Shown: positions 1-7,906 of the stretch, piece by piece | Position numbering within the stretch: position 1 is the first letter of the stretch | Layout of the letters: every line of letters starts with the position of its first letter | NCBI RefSeq assembly: GCF_042850985.1 | Contig: NZ_AP031415.1 | Span: forward strand, 744,001-808,000 | DNA: 64,000 nt | Source: Allocoprobacillus sp002160865 | GTDB taxonomy: Bacteria > Bacillota_I > Bacilli_A > Erysipelotrichales > Coprobacillaceae | Direction: 5' to 3' | Translations under genes and position numbers: made by a program | Notes under the pieces: generated by a model | The model's input: the letters and a program-made list of their open reading frames with translations, nothing else | Told to the model about the DNA's origin: nothing | Database searches by the model: none

Positions 1-59
1 AGATTGCTAAAAATTTTGGACTTATATTTTATGCAAGATTTTTAAAAGAATATTAAGTT

Positions 60-91
60 GTGACTTTAACGTGACTTGGTCATTATATAAT
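60..91 (+). promoter_or_regulatory. Activator-type promoter of the VWA/TasA unit
   Basis: Two GTGAC repeats lie at 60-64 and 71-75, an 11-nt period, and the second ends 10 nt before a perfect TATAAT at 86-91. There is no good -35 hexamer, because the repeats occupy its place. This is the geometry expected for a class II activator of the OmpR/PhoB type. The same layout recurs at 5062-5093 before the second fibre unit, which makes the call stronger. The regulator is not identified. Confidence 0.6.
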
Positions 92-143
92 ATGATCAGT
101 AAAATAATTAATAAAACCTAAATTAAGATTGGGGGAAAAAAGA

Positions 144-3100
144 ATGAAATTAAAATATAGCAAAAAAATGTTCCAAATATTAATAGCATTCATACTAATG
201 ATATCTAGTTGCTTTGCTGTTAATAGTGTTGAAGCAGCAGCACCAGGTGTTGATAGTGCTTTAAATAATGGGATGTTAATTTCTAAAAATGATGTTATAG
301 ATGATAATACATTTAATGATGACGAAGCTCCTACTTTTGTAAAGGATGATGGTACTACAGGTAGTGAACAAATTAATGGTAATGAAGGATTGATTTGGAC
401 AAATAAAAAAGTAAAAAAAGGATCAGAGGATGGACAGTTTGTTGTTACATTATCTGCAGTAGGATATAAGTATAGAATGGTTGATAAAAATGATAACAGA
501 ACTAATACTTGGAAGAATCCTATTGAACAAGATACGCAATTAAGTATAACTGAAACTATTCCTACTGATTATAGTTTAGTTGACGATAGTGTTAAAGTAG
601 TGAAGTGGAATGGGTTAAATAATAATAACAATTTTTATTCATCTTCAGATAATCAATTTGCAATATCTTTTAATGAGGATGATATTATTTCTACTGGAAA
701 AATATCATTTGATGTACAGGTGCAATTTACAGTTGAATATACTGGAAATCCTGTGATTAATACAGACTATCCAACAGGTACAGCTACAAGTAAGTTTATT
801 CCTGCAGGAGATAACTATTATTACTATACTTGGGGTGTAACTAAATCACAGTATGGGCTAGAAGGTGTTAATTGGGATGCAAATGTTGATTTGAAAGGTA
901 TCGTTGATATAGAATCTTTTGATTTGTTTGATAGTAAAGGAGATCTTATTGAAAATGTTCATTTTAATAAATCAATTTGGAAAGATACTGGAGATTATCC
1001 TGATGGCATAGAAGATCAATATGGAAATACACATTCATATGAAAGAGTAAATGTTTTCGAAACATTAGGTAATACTGATTCAACTGTAATCGAATTAAAA
1101 TCTAAAGGTTTTAAAAATTTATATATATATTTAGATAAAGAGAAAGGTGAAAATTTATATATTCAAATTGAAATAATCTATGATGATGATACTAGCAGAA
1201 TTCTTATTCCTTCAGTTATAGAATTATCAAAAACAGAGTCTAATGATGGAAATCGTGAATTTGTTGCCTTTGAAACAGTAATAAAAAAAGATGATGCGAA
1301 ATTAAGAGAAGAATTTATTCTTGATGAACAAGGTTATATAGTTAAAGAATTTGATAATCATGGAGTTATTGCTTTCTCAAAAATTACTGCTGATAACTTA
1401 AAACAAGATAAAACAGCAACATTAATTGATTGGGATGAAAGAACATATCAAATTGATTTATATGCAGCACATAATATTAAGGAAGTTAATAAAACTGCAG
1501 ATATAATTATGATGTTAGATTTTTCAGGAAGTATGCCTTGGTTTGTTGATAGACCAACAGGTGGTACAACTAAATTGCATCGTATACAGAGTGAGGATAG
1601 AAATAAAGAGACTATATATAAAAATAAAGAAGGTAATCTTTTAGAACAATGGGATTATAAATATTATGTTCAAAGACAAGGAGAGGGAGACGCTCAAGAA
1701 TATAAGCCAATTGTATATTGCAAACCTGATTGGTATGATACAGGAAGTAGTGAAGAAGAGTATCTAGAAGCAGGATGGTATATTGTTAAATCTAAGTCTA
1801 CAGGTGAAAAGGTAATAGACGTTAATACAACTAGTAGAAAAACTACTGTTCTTGATGGTGAAGATATATATATACGTGGAGATAATGATCAAACTAAATT
1901 AGAAGCTTTGTACACTGCTATCTCATACTTTGTTGATAATTTAGAAGCGGTTTCTCCTGATTCAAAAGTGGCTATTTTAACTTTTGCAGGAGATGTAAAA
2001 CCTAAGGAAAGTTCTATAAAATTTGAAGATGTGTCTTCTATTAATATAGATGAATATTTTAGTGGTATTTATCCACTTAGAGGAAATACTAACCAAGGAT
2101 ATGCTATGAATGTAGCTGCAAGTTTCTTGAAGGATAATGGATATTCAAAGGATAATACCTATGGTTTATTATTTACCGATGGAGATTATAGTAAAAGTTA
2201 TGATATAGATGGTGATAATGATAAAGAATCATTTGGTGATGATTATCACTTTAAATATGCAGAAAATCTTCGCATCAATCATGTCAATACTTTATTTACA
2301 GCGGGTATATTTGGCGATACAACTTGTAGTGGTGCAACAAATCTAGAAAAATGGGCTACTGATGAAAGCTGTGTGTATATAGAGGATACGGCAAATGATT
2401 TGATAAATGCCTTTTCTGATATCTTTGGTAGAATCACAGTTCAAATTTCAGGAGTATCGGTAGTTGATTATATTGATAGCAGATTTGTTCTTATTGATGA
2501 GAATGGAACAGAATTACAACCAGGTGATTCGTTTGCTGGTGGTATCATTGATTTAGATGAGGATAAGAATCAATATTATATTACTTGGGATGATGTAAAT
2601 TTGTCTTATGCAGAAGATGTAAAAACAGGATGGCATCAGACAATTTATATAAAAGCAAAAGAAAATTATATCGGAGGAAATGATATTCCGACAAATGGTG
2701 AAAATTCTGGAATTACTGTTGCTGATGATATCTTTGTAGAATTCGATAAACCACATGTTAATGTAAAAGTTGATTTTGTTGTTGGAAATAAAGAAGATAC
2801 TATTTTCCTAGGTGAAACAATACCATCTTCAAGCATTAGTGATTTATTTGATGAAAATAAAGTATACAATTCAAAAGGTGTACAATTAACAATTGCACCG
2901 GACGGAACGAATTTAGATGAAAGTGATTTTGATTTAACATGGTTTACAAAAGTTGGCAATAATAAATATTTGGTTGTTGACAGTAGTAAAATTGATAATT
3001 TTAGTACGCTTAGACCTACTTCTAAACAAGTTTATTATTTACAAGTTGAACTTAAAAATATAGAAGCGACAGATGAAAATAGTGAGACAGAACAAAATAC

Positions 3101-3734
3101 TAAAGGATATGATAACACTGAAGGTGTTTACTTATTAGCAACTAATGATCGAGATACTATAAATGATAATATTTATTTGAGTGATGGAAATAAAACATTA
3201 TATAGTACGCAAAGTAAATATGGTGTCTATGTTGTTGATGTAGTAAGTGGAAGTATTACAATTAATAAAAATATTGATGGAAATATTGCTGATCCAAATA
3301 CACAAGGTGATTCAATCTTCACATTCTTAGTTGAAGGTGAAACAGTATCTGGCAAAAAGATTCATGAATATAAAGTAATAAGATTTGATACAAATGATAT
3401 ACAATCATTTACAATTGATGGTTTAGAGAAAGGTACTTATACGATTACTGAATTAGACTCTATCAGATATGATTTAGAATCATTAGTTATAGATGATAGT
3501 ACGAATGTAGTATTTGCTACGGTTGATAAACAAGTAACTTTCTATGTCGGACAAACTAGTGGAACTGATAAGACAACAAATATTAATGCTACAAATGGTG
3601 AAGCTACTTATACAAATAAATTAATTAATGATGAGAGCATTGGGGATACAGATGTTGTAACAAATAGTTTTGAAGTACGTGATGATGGAAGTGTAATTAT
3701 TAAAAAAGATAATTACAAAGTAAGCCAGGATTAA
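144..3734 (+). CDS. Secreted von Willebrand factor A domain protein with C-terminal prealbumin-like repeat
   Basis: A large exported protein of 1,196 residues. The ATG at 144 is chosen over the upstream TTG at 129 because a GGGGG Shine-Dalgarno lies at 131-135. Residues 1-31 form a signal peptide ending VEA-AA; an ISSC lipobox-like string at about residue 20 makes a lipoprotein possible. A VWA domain starts near residue 459 with the MIDAS motif DFSGS and continues to FTDGD near 679. About 110 residues are inserted between the first MIDAS strand and the next helix. Near residue 1035 a SpaA/DUF5979-like beta domain follows (GSITINKNIDG... TYTITEL). No LPXTG anchor or C-terminal membrane segment is seen. 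It is the first gene of a unit with TasA-like proteins and SipW, so I infer a fibre-associated adhesin. VWA call firm; partner role inferred. Confidence 0.8.
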   Translation: MKLKYSKKMFQILIAFILMISSCFAVNSVEAAAPGVDSALNNGMLISKNDVIDDNTFNDDEAPTFVKDDGTTGSEQINGNEGLIWTNKKVKKGSEDGQFVVTLSAVGYKYRMVDKNDNRTNTWKNPIEQDTQLSITETIPTDYSLVDDSVKVVKWNGLNNNNNFYSSSDNQFAISFNEDDIISTGKISFDVQVQFTVEYTGNPVINTDYPTGTATSKFIPAGDNYYYYTWGVTKSQYGLEGVNWDANVDLKGIVDIESFDLFDSKGDLIENVHFNKSIWKDTGDYPDGIEDQYGNTHSYERVNVFETLGNTDSTVIELKSKGFKNLYIYLDKEKGENLYIQIEIIYDDDTSRILIPSVIELSKTESNDGNREFVAFETVIKKDDAKLREEFILDEQGYIVKEFDNHGVIAFSKITADNLKQDKTATLIDWDERTYQIDLYAAHNIKEVNKTADIIMMLDFSGSMPWFVDRPTGGTTKLHRIQSEDRNKETIYKNKEGNLLEQWDYKYYVQRQGEGDAQEYKPIVYCKPDWYDTGSSEEEYLEAGWYIVKSKSTGEKVIDVNTTSRKTTVLDGEDIYIRGDNDQTKLEALYTAISYFVDNLEAVSPDSKVAILTFAGDVKPKESSIKFEDVSSINIDEYFSGIYPLRGNTNQGYAMNVAASFLKDNGYSKDNTYGLLFTDGDYSKSYDIDGDNDKESFGDDYHFKYAENLRINHVNTLFTAGIFGDTTCSGATNLEKWATDESCVYIEDTANDLINAFSDIFGRITVQISGVSVVDYIDSRFVLIDENGTELQPGDSFAGGIIDLDEDKNQYYITWDDVNLSYAEDVKTGWHQTIYIKAKENYIGGNDIPTNGENSGITVADDIFVEFDKPHVNVKVDFVVGNKEDTIFLGETIPSSSISDLFDENKVYNSKGVQLTIAPDGTNLDESDFDLTWFTKVGNNKYLVVDSSKIDNFSTLRPTSKQVYYLQVELKNIEATDENSETEQNTKGYDNTEGVYLLATNDRDTINDNIYLSDGNKTLYSTQSKYGVYVVDVVSGSITINKNIDGNIADPNTQGDSIFTFLVEGETVSGKKIHEYKVIRFDTNDIQSFTIDGLEKGTYTITELDSIRYDLESLVIDDSTNVVFATVDKQVTFYVGQTSGTDKTTNINATNGEATYTNKLINDESIGDTDVVTNSFEVRDDGSVIIKKDNYKVSQD

Positions 3735-3753
3735 GAAAGGGGGAAAATAATTC

Positions 3754-4500
3754 ATGAAAAATATATTAAAAAATAAATTAAGTAAAAAAATAATCATTTC
3801 TCTCGTTCTTGTGTTATGTATTGGCGTTGGAGGTACAATGGCTTATTTAACTGGTTTTACAGATACTGTTGTTAATATGTTTACTAAAGCTAGTATTGAT
3901 ACTGAAATTGATGAAGATACGTCAAAAACTGATTTAACAAAGAATCCATCTGTTATTAATAAAGATGTAACTGATGCTTTAGTAAGAGTGAGATTAAGTA
4001 TCTCATCTGATGAAGTAGAAGATCAATCGATATTTGAAAAATATTTTGGTCTAGCAGGTATTGATGCTTTTTATCAAACAGAAAATGTGTCTTATACTGG
4101 TCAGAGAACATCTGAATATTGGAAACAAGTAGGTGATGATAGATATAATTGCTATTATTACTATAAAAAAGTATTAACTGGTATTAATGGAGATAATCCA
4201 GAGACTGAGCCATTATTTGATAAAATATTAAAAAATGATAAAGGAACATATACTGTATTTTACGATGACGATGGTAAATTAATAGATCCGGACAAAAATA
4301 AAGAAATTTTAAAATACCTTAATTCTATTGAAATTACAGTATATCAAGAATCTGTGCCAACTAAAATTACAACAAAAAATGGAAATGTTCTAAATGCTGA
4401 TCCAAATGGTGATGATATTATCAATGATGAAGAAATGAATACAGTATATTCTATATTTGATTATTTTCAATCAAATTCTGATACTAGTATTAATAATTAA
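3754..4500 (+). CDS. TasA/camelysin-like secreted protein (SipW-type signal peptide), A
   Basis: 248 residues. The N-terminus has a basic start, a hydrophobic stretch and the GGTMAYLT signature of SipW-dependent signal peptides (residues about 27-35), as in TasA and camelysin, whose mature forms assemble into extracellular fibres. The mature part is acidic and predicted beta-rich, with an aromatic YYYYKK region near residue 130. It begins 19 nt after the VWA gene with RBS AAAGGGGG, so the two are co-transcribed. It differs from the two later TasA-like proteins by a longer C-terminal half and GFTD instead of SDTTD after the signal. A terminator-like hairpin follows before the peptidase gene. 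Family assignment is from the signal peptide and context; fibre formation is inferred. Confidence 0.75.
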   Translation: MKNILKNKLSKKIIISLVLVLCIGVGGTMAYLTGFTDTVVNMFTKASIDTEIDEDTSKTDLTKNPSVINKDVTDALVRVRLSISSDEVEDQSIFEKYFGLAGIDAFYQTENVSYTGQRTSEYWKQVGDDRYNCYYYYKKVLTGINGDNPETEPLFDKILKNDKGTYTVFYDDDGKLIDPDKNKEILKYLNSIEITVYQESVPTKITTKNGNVLNADPNGDDIINDEEMNTVYSIFDYFQSNSDTSINN

Positions 4501-4508
4501 AGAAATAG

Positions 4509-4538
4509 ATAGAGATTCAGTAATGAATCTCTATTTTT
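4509..4538 (+). terminator. Intra-operon attenuator hairpin before SipW-1
   Basis: A perfect 11-bp stem (ATAGAGATTCA at 4509-4519 with TGAATCTCTAT at 4524-4534), a 4-nt loop and a short T run. It stands between a TasA-like gene and the signal peptidase gene 14 nt further on, so it probably lets only part of transcription through to the peptidase. A matching hairpin occurs before SipW-2 (6421-6451). Confidence 0.75.
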
Positions 4539-4551
4539 AAAAGGAGAAGTC

Positions 4552-5040
4552 ATGTTAAGGAAAATATGTAATGTTTTAAATAGTTTAATTTTTATATTTC
4601 TATTTGTTATAGCAGCTGCTCTTATTGTTCCTAATTTTATAGGATATAAGAGTTTTGCAGTTATAAGTGGAAGTATGGAGCCAAATATAAATGTTGGTTC
4701 GATAGTTTATGTAAAAGAAGTTGATTTCAATGATTTGAAGGTAGGAGATGTTGTAAGTTATCAACTTTCAGGAGATACAATGGTAACTCATAGAATTTAT
4801 TCTATTGATAGGGATAATCAAGCTGTTATAACTAAAGGTGATGCTAATGATAATGTTGATAGTAAGGAAGTAACTGTTAATCAAATAGTTGGTAAGGTTG
4901 CTTTTACTATTCCTTTATTAGGTTTTATTACGATTTATATTAAAACACCACTTGCTATTGTAGGTGTTTGTGGAATTATAGCAATATTAATTATATTGAA
5001 TTTTTTACCTGAAATATTCGAGAAAAAAGAAGATGAATAA
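4552..5040 (+). CDS. sipW: SipW-type signal peptidase I (1)
   Basis: 162 residues, S26 family, ER/archaeal-like SipW class. One membrane helix lies at residues 11-31. The catalytic serine is S41 in SGSMEP, and the second catalytic position is histidine (H80 in THRIY) rather than the lysine of ordinary bacterial signal peptidase I. A conserved KGDAND block follows, then a C-terminal membrane segment (about 128-150). It is expected to release TasA/camelysin-like precursors outside the membrane. RBS AAAAGGAG lies 5 nt before the ATG. It closes the first fibre module and sits behind an attenuator hairpin, which would keep enzyme below substrate level. Confident in family; the exact substrates are inferred from the neighbours. 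Confidence 0.9.
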   Translation: MLRKICNVLNSLIFIFLFVIAAALIVPNFIGYKSFAVISGSMEPNINVGSIVYVKEVDFNDLKVGDVVSYQLSGDTMVTHRIYSIDRDNQAVITKGDANDNVDSKEVTVNQIVGKVAFTIPLLGFITIYIKTPLAIVGVCGIIAILIILNFLPEIFEKKEDE

Positions 5041-5061
5041 TTTTGAAAAAAGTTTATTCGT

Positions 5062-5093
5062 GTGACTGTTATGTTACCTTTGGAGTATATAAT
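5062..5093 (+). promoter_or_regulatory. Activator-type promoter of the second fibre unit
   Basis: GTGAC at 5062-5066 and GTTAC at 5073-5077 have an 11-nt period, followed after exactly 10 nt by TATAAT at 5088-5093. The flanks (TGTGACT..., TTTGG/TTGG) also resemble the promoter at 60-91. Shared control of both units by one regulator is the simplest reading. Confidence 0.6.
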
Positions 5094-5133
5094 TAAATTA
5101 TAAAATTGAATAATAATTAAGGGAGGAAAAAAT

Positions 5134-5763
5134 ATGAATAAGAAAAAATTAGGTATGACAATTGGTAGTTTAGCACTCGTTGGTGCAATTGCAGTGGGAG
5201 GAACTTTAGCATATTTATCTGATACAACTGATGTAGTAAAAAATACATTTACAGTTAGTGATGCTATTGATATTGTTTTAGATGAACAGGAATATAATAA
5301 TCCTGTACCTAATCGTGTTCTAGCAAATACTTATGATGATGTTTTACCAGGTTTATCATATGATAAAGATCCTACTGTTACTGTAGTGAACTATGAAGTT
5401 TCACAATATGTTTTTATGGCTGTTAAAACAAGTAATGATGTTAATTATGTGGCTGATACTGTTGATTGGGAAGATGTATCTAAAACTGTACAGGCACCTG
5501 ATGAATATAAAGTATATAAATATAAAACTGTAGTTAGTGAAGCAACAGAAGACTATAATCCTGTTGATGATGGAAGTATGAATTACCAAGAAGGTATTCA
5601 ATTAACACCATTATTTACAGAAGTGACAGTTAATTCTGATTTAAATACTGGTTCTCAACAATTAAAAAATATTGAAGTAAGAGCAGCTGCAGTTCAAAGT
5701 GATGGATTTACTGATTGGGAAACTGCTTATGCTCAAATCAGCGCCGGATTATTAAATTTTTAA
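5134..5763 (+). CDS. TasA/camelysin-like secreted protein (SipW-type signal peptide), B
   Basis: 209 residues. The signal region (IGSLALVGAIAVGGTLAYLSD, here in part) has the GxTxAYxSD signature of SipW substrates. The mature part is acidic and ends in a strand-rich region (KNIEVRAAAVQSDGF...), as in camelysin and TasA. RBS GGGAGG lies at 5122-5127. The gene opens its own transcription unit behind the GTGAC-repeat promoter and is followed 35 nt later by a close relative (C), with a nearly identical signal peptide core. It is probably a fibre subunit or its cap. No protease HExxH motif is seen, so the camelysin-type peptidase activity is not supported. Confidence 0.8.
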   Translation: MNKKKLGMTIGSLALVGAIAVGGTLAYLSDTTDVVKNTFTVSDAIDIVLDEQEYNNPVPNRVLANTYDDVLPGLSYDKDPTVTVVNYEVSQYVFMAVKTSNDVNYVADTVDWEDVSKTVQAPDEYKVYKYKTVVSEATEDYNPVDDGSMNYQEGIQLTPLFTEVTVNSDLNTGSQQLKNIEVRAAAVQSDGFTDWETAYAQISAGLLNF

Positions 5764-5798
5764 ACTGCATAACAGGATAGTATAGGAGGTTAATTTAT

Positions 5799-6410
5799 AT
5801 GAAAAATAAAAAATTAAAGACATTAGTTGGTAGTTTAGCATTAGTTGGAGCTATTGCTGTGGGAGCTACATTAGCATACTTTACAGATAGTCAAGAAGCT
5901 GTTAATACTATTACTATGGGACATGTTGATATTGATTTGGAAGAACCTAATTTCCCAGATGATAAGGAAATTGATGATGTTACACCAAATCAAGAAATTA
6001 CTAAAGACCCAACAATTATTGTAAAAGCTGATTCTGAGGATATGTATTTAAGAGCAAAAATTGAACTTACAGGTTTTGATGGTATAAAAGATGCTGATAA
6101 ACATAAAGAAGAATTATTAGATCAGATTAATATTCAACCTGGATGGAATTTAGCAGCTGATGGATATTACTATTTCCAATATGTTGTTGGTAAAACAAAT
6201 GTAGATCAAAAAATCGTTTTCTTTGATAAAGTAACAATTCCTGCTAATTGGGGAAATGAAGTTGCAGATTTAACATTTAAAATTAATGTTACTGCTGAGG
6301 CTATTCAAGCCGATAACTTTACACCAGAAACTAATGATAATGGTAATATTGTTGGATGGAATAATGTAACTCCAGAAACTTATACACCTACTACAAGTGA
6401 TGCAGAATAG
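5799..6410 (+). CDS. TasA/camelysin-like secreted protein (SipW-type signal peptide), C
   Basis: 203 residues, a paralogue of B. The signal peptide core VGSLALVGAIAVGATLAYFTDS has the GATLAYFTD cleavage-region signature of TasA/camelysin. A DVTPNQEITKDPTIIVK segment follows, the usual N-terminal beta motif of this family (NxxPGxxxxKxxxVxN-like), then RAKIEL and KINVTAEAIQADNF, which match the last conserved strands. RBS AGGAGG is 7-13 nt upstream. The gene is read with B and is separated from SipW-2 by an attenuator hairpin. It is the most canonical TasA-like protein of the three and so the best candidate for the main fibre subunit (inference). Confidence 0.85.
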   Translation: MKNKKLKTLVGSLALVGAIAVGATLAYFTDSQEAVNTITMGHVDIDLEEPNFPDDKEIDDVTPNQEITKDPTIIVKADSEDMYLRAKIELTGFDGIKDADKHKEELLDQINIQPGWNLAADGYYYFQYVVGKTNVDQKIVFFDKVTIPANWGNEVADLTFKINVTAEAIQADNFTPETNDNGNIVGWNNVTPETYTPTTSDAE

Positions 6411-6420
6411 TATGAAATAG

Positions 6421-6451
6421 AAAAGTCAATTCATAAGAATTGACTTTTTTT
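6421..6451 (+). terminator. Intra-operon attenuator hairpin before SipW-2
   Basis: A perfect 12-bp stem (AAAAGTCAATTC at 6421-6432 with GAATTGACTTTT at 6437-6448), loop ATAA and T run to 6451. It lies between substrate gene C and the second peptidase gene, the same position as the hairpin at 4509-4538. Confidence 0.8.
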
Positions 6452-6467
6452 AGAAAGTAGGAATGTG

Positions 6468-6968
6468 ATGAATAGGAAATTTGTGATAAGAATGTTGAAT
6501 GGGTTGGGTATTATGATTGTATTGGTAGTCATGGTTATTATGATACCTTTAACTGTACCTAAGTTGTTTGGCTATGAGATATATGGTATTTTGAGTAATA
6601 GTATGGAGCCTGAGATTATGACAGGAAGTATTGTTTATGTGGAACAGGTTAATGCTGATGAAATACAGGTTAATGATGTTATTACGTATAAGATGAATAG
6701 TGATTCTGATGTAGTAGCAACACATAGGGTTGTTTCTATTGAGGATGATGCTTTTATTACTAAGGGTGATCATAATAAGAGTGTTGATGCTCAACCTGTT
6801 GGTTTTAATCGTTTATTGGGTAGAGTTGTTTTGAGTATTCCTTTTTTTGGTAGTTTATCTTTATTTACTCAATCTAGTGTTGGTTTGGCTTGTATTATTA
6901 TTGGTTTTTCTTTTGCTGTTTTTTGTTGGATTTTTGCTGATTATTTGAAGAATAAAAGGGTTTCTTGA
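6468..6968 (+). CDS. sipW: SipW-type signal peptidase I (2)
   Basis: 166 residues from the ATG at 6468. The GTG at 6465 is possible but leaves too little space after the AAGTAGG RBS at 6455-6461. Same class as the first SipW: membrane helix at residues 12-33, catalytic serine S45 in SNSMEP, histidine H86 in THRVV, conserved KGDHNKSVD, C-terminal membrane segment (about 130-155). Sequence away from the motifs is clearly different from SipW-1, so the two are not a recent duplication. Each may serve the substrates of its own module. It ends the second fibre unit; a terminator follows at 7008-7040. Confidence 0.9.
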   Translation: MNRKFVIRMLNGLGIMIVLVVMVIMIPLTVPKLFGYEIYGILSNSMEPEIMTGSIVYVEQVNADEIQVNDVITYKMNSDSDVVATHRVVSIEDDAFITKGDHNKSVDAQPVGFNRLLGRVVLSIPFFGSLSLFTQSSVGLACIIIGFSFAVFCWIFADYLKNKRVS

Positions 6969-7007
6969 TTTTGTTGATGGATAATATTTGTTTATGATAG
7001 TTGTTTT

Positions 7008-7040
7008 GCACTTTGATTTATGGATTGAAGTGCTTTTTTT
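7008..7040 (+). terminator. Terminator of the fibre locus
   Basis: GCACTT (7008-7013) pairs with AAGTGC (7028-7033), extended inward by wobble pairs to about 9 bp, followed by seven T. Confidence 0.7.
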
Positions 7041-7700
7041 ATGGAAATGTGTATTTGAAGTTATAAAAGTAAATGCAGATATAAAATATGATAAGTATTT
7101 GTTATTGTATTTTTAATATTTTTTTAGTTTGTTATATAGAAGTAGAGAGTATATTTGGTATAGGTTTATGATTTTGTTGTAGTGTTTTGATTTAATAGTT
7201 GTTTATGTTTTTTGTTGCTTTTAATTGATTTAGATGTAATGAATATGATGATGTATTTTAATTGGTTTATGAATGATATTATGGTTATTTTATGGAATAG
7301 ATGTTATTGAGGAGAGATAATCAAGGGGAGTTATTATGGAGTCTAAAAAGGTTTTTATATGTCATTAAGAAGTGTTAAAATAAAGTAACTATTGGAATTA
7401 AGTAGAAAAGGATATAACCAAGAAGTTATTTATAAAGATAATTGATCATGTGTCATTAATAATGTTTATCATAGTGCTTTATTAGCGTTGGTTTTAAGAA
7501 AAGTTATTGCTATGAGATGTATAGAGTTTATTATTATGAATGCATAAGGAAATACAAAATAAAGAATGAATAAAGGTTGTTTGAAGCTGTATAAAGAAAG
7601 GAAGTATAGAAAAGATAAGAGAATGGATATGTTATTTGTAGAAACTGCATAAGATGAGATAAAAGCTTACCAAAGGATGTATGAAGCATAATAGCAAAGA
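7041..7700. other. Gene-poor decayed region
   Basis: No intact gene is seen over about 660 bases. Between about 7330 and 7690 there are runs that still look coding but are broken by stops in all frames. For example, one frame reads LELSRKGYNQEVIYKDN, a stop, then INNVYHSALLALVLRKV. I cannot name the original gene. The stretch is likely a gene remnant between the fibre locus and the Rpn array. Confidence 0.35.
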
Positions 7701-7702
7701 TG

Positions 7703-7745
7703 ATATAGCACAATATTTACAATAAGCAAATATTGTGCTATATTT
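7703..7745 (+). terminator. Strong hairpin, terminator-like
   Basis: ATAGCACAATATTT (7705-7718) and its exact complement at 7728-7741 form a 14-bp stem, extendable by two to three pairs outwards, with a 9-nt loop and a T-rich tail. It insulates the following nuclease pair from the decayed region. Confidence 0.7.
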
Positions 7746-7790
7746 GTCTTAGAAAAAGATTTTTTAACTTTTTTGTCTAAATAAGAAGTA

Positions 7791-7817
7791 AAATGAAGTA
7801 TTTATTGCGTATATATA
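7791..7817 (+). promoter_or_regulatory. 27-nt motif shared with the second Rpn locus
   Basis: This stretch runs from AAATGAAGT to TTGCGTATATATA. It matches 35294-35320 at 25 of 27 positions, and both copies end about 90-95 bp before the start codon of an Rpn-type gene. Here a TATAAT (7816-7821) overlaps its end, so it may be part of a promoter. It could instead be an operator or the end of a mobile unit. Confidence 0.5.
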
Positions 7818-7906
7818 TAATAGAGGAACATTTCTTGGATTGTTTTATGACTCCTTAAATATTGATGTTGTTGTTAACTATAAAAATCAAAAAGGAGGAA
7901 CGATCA

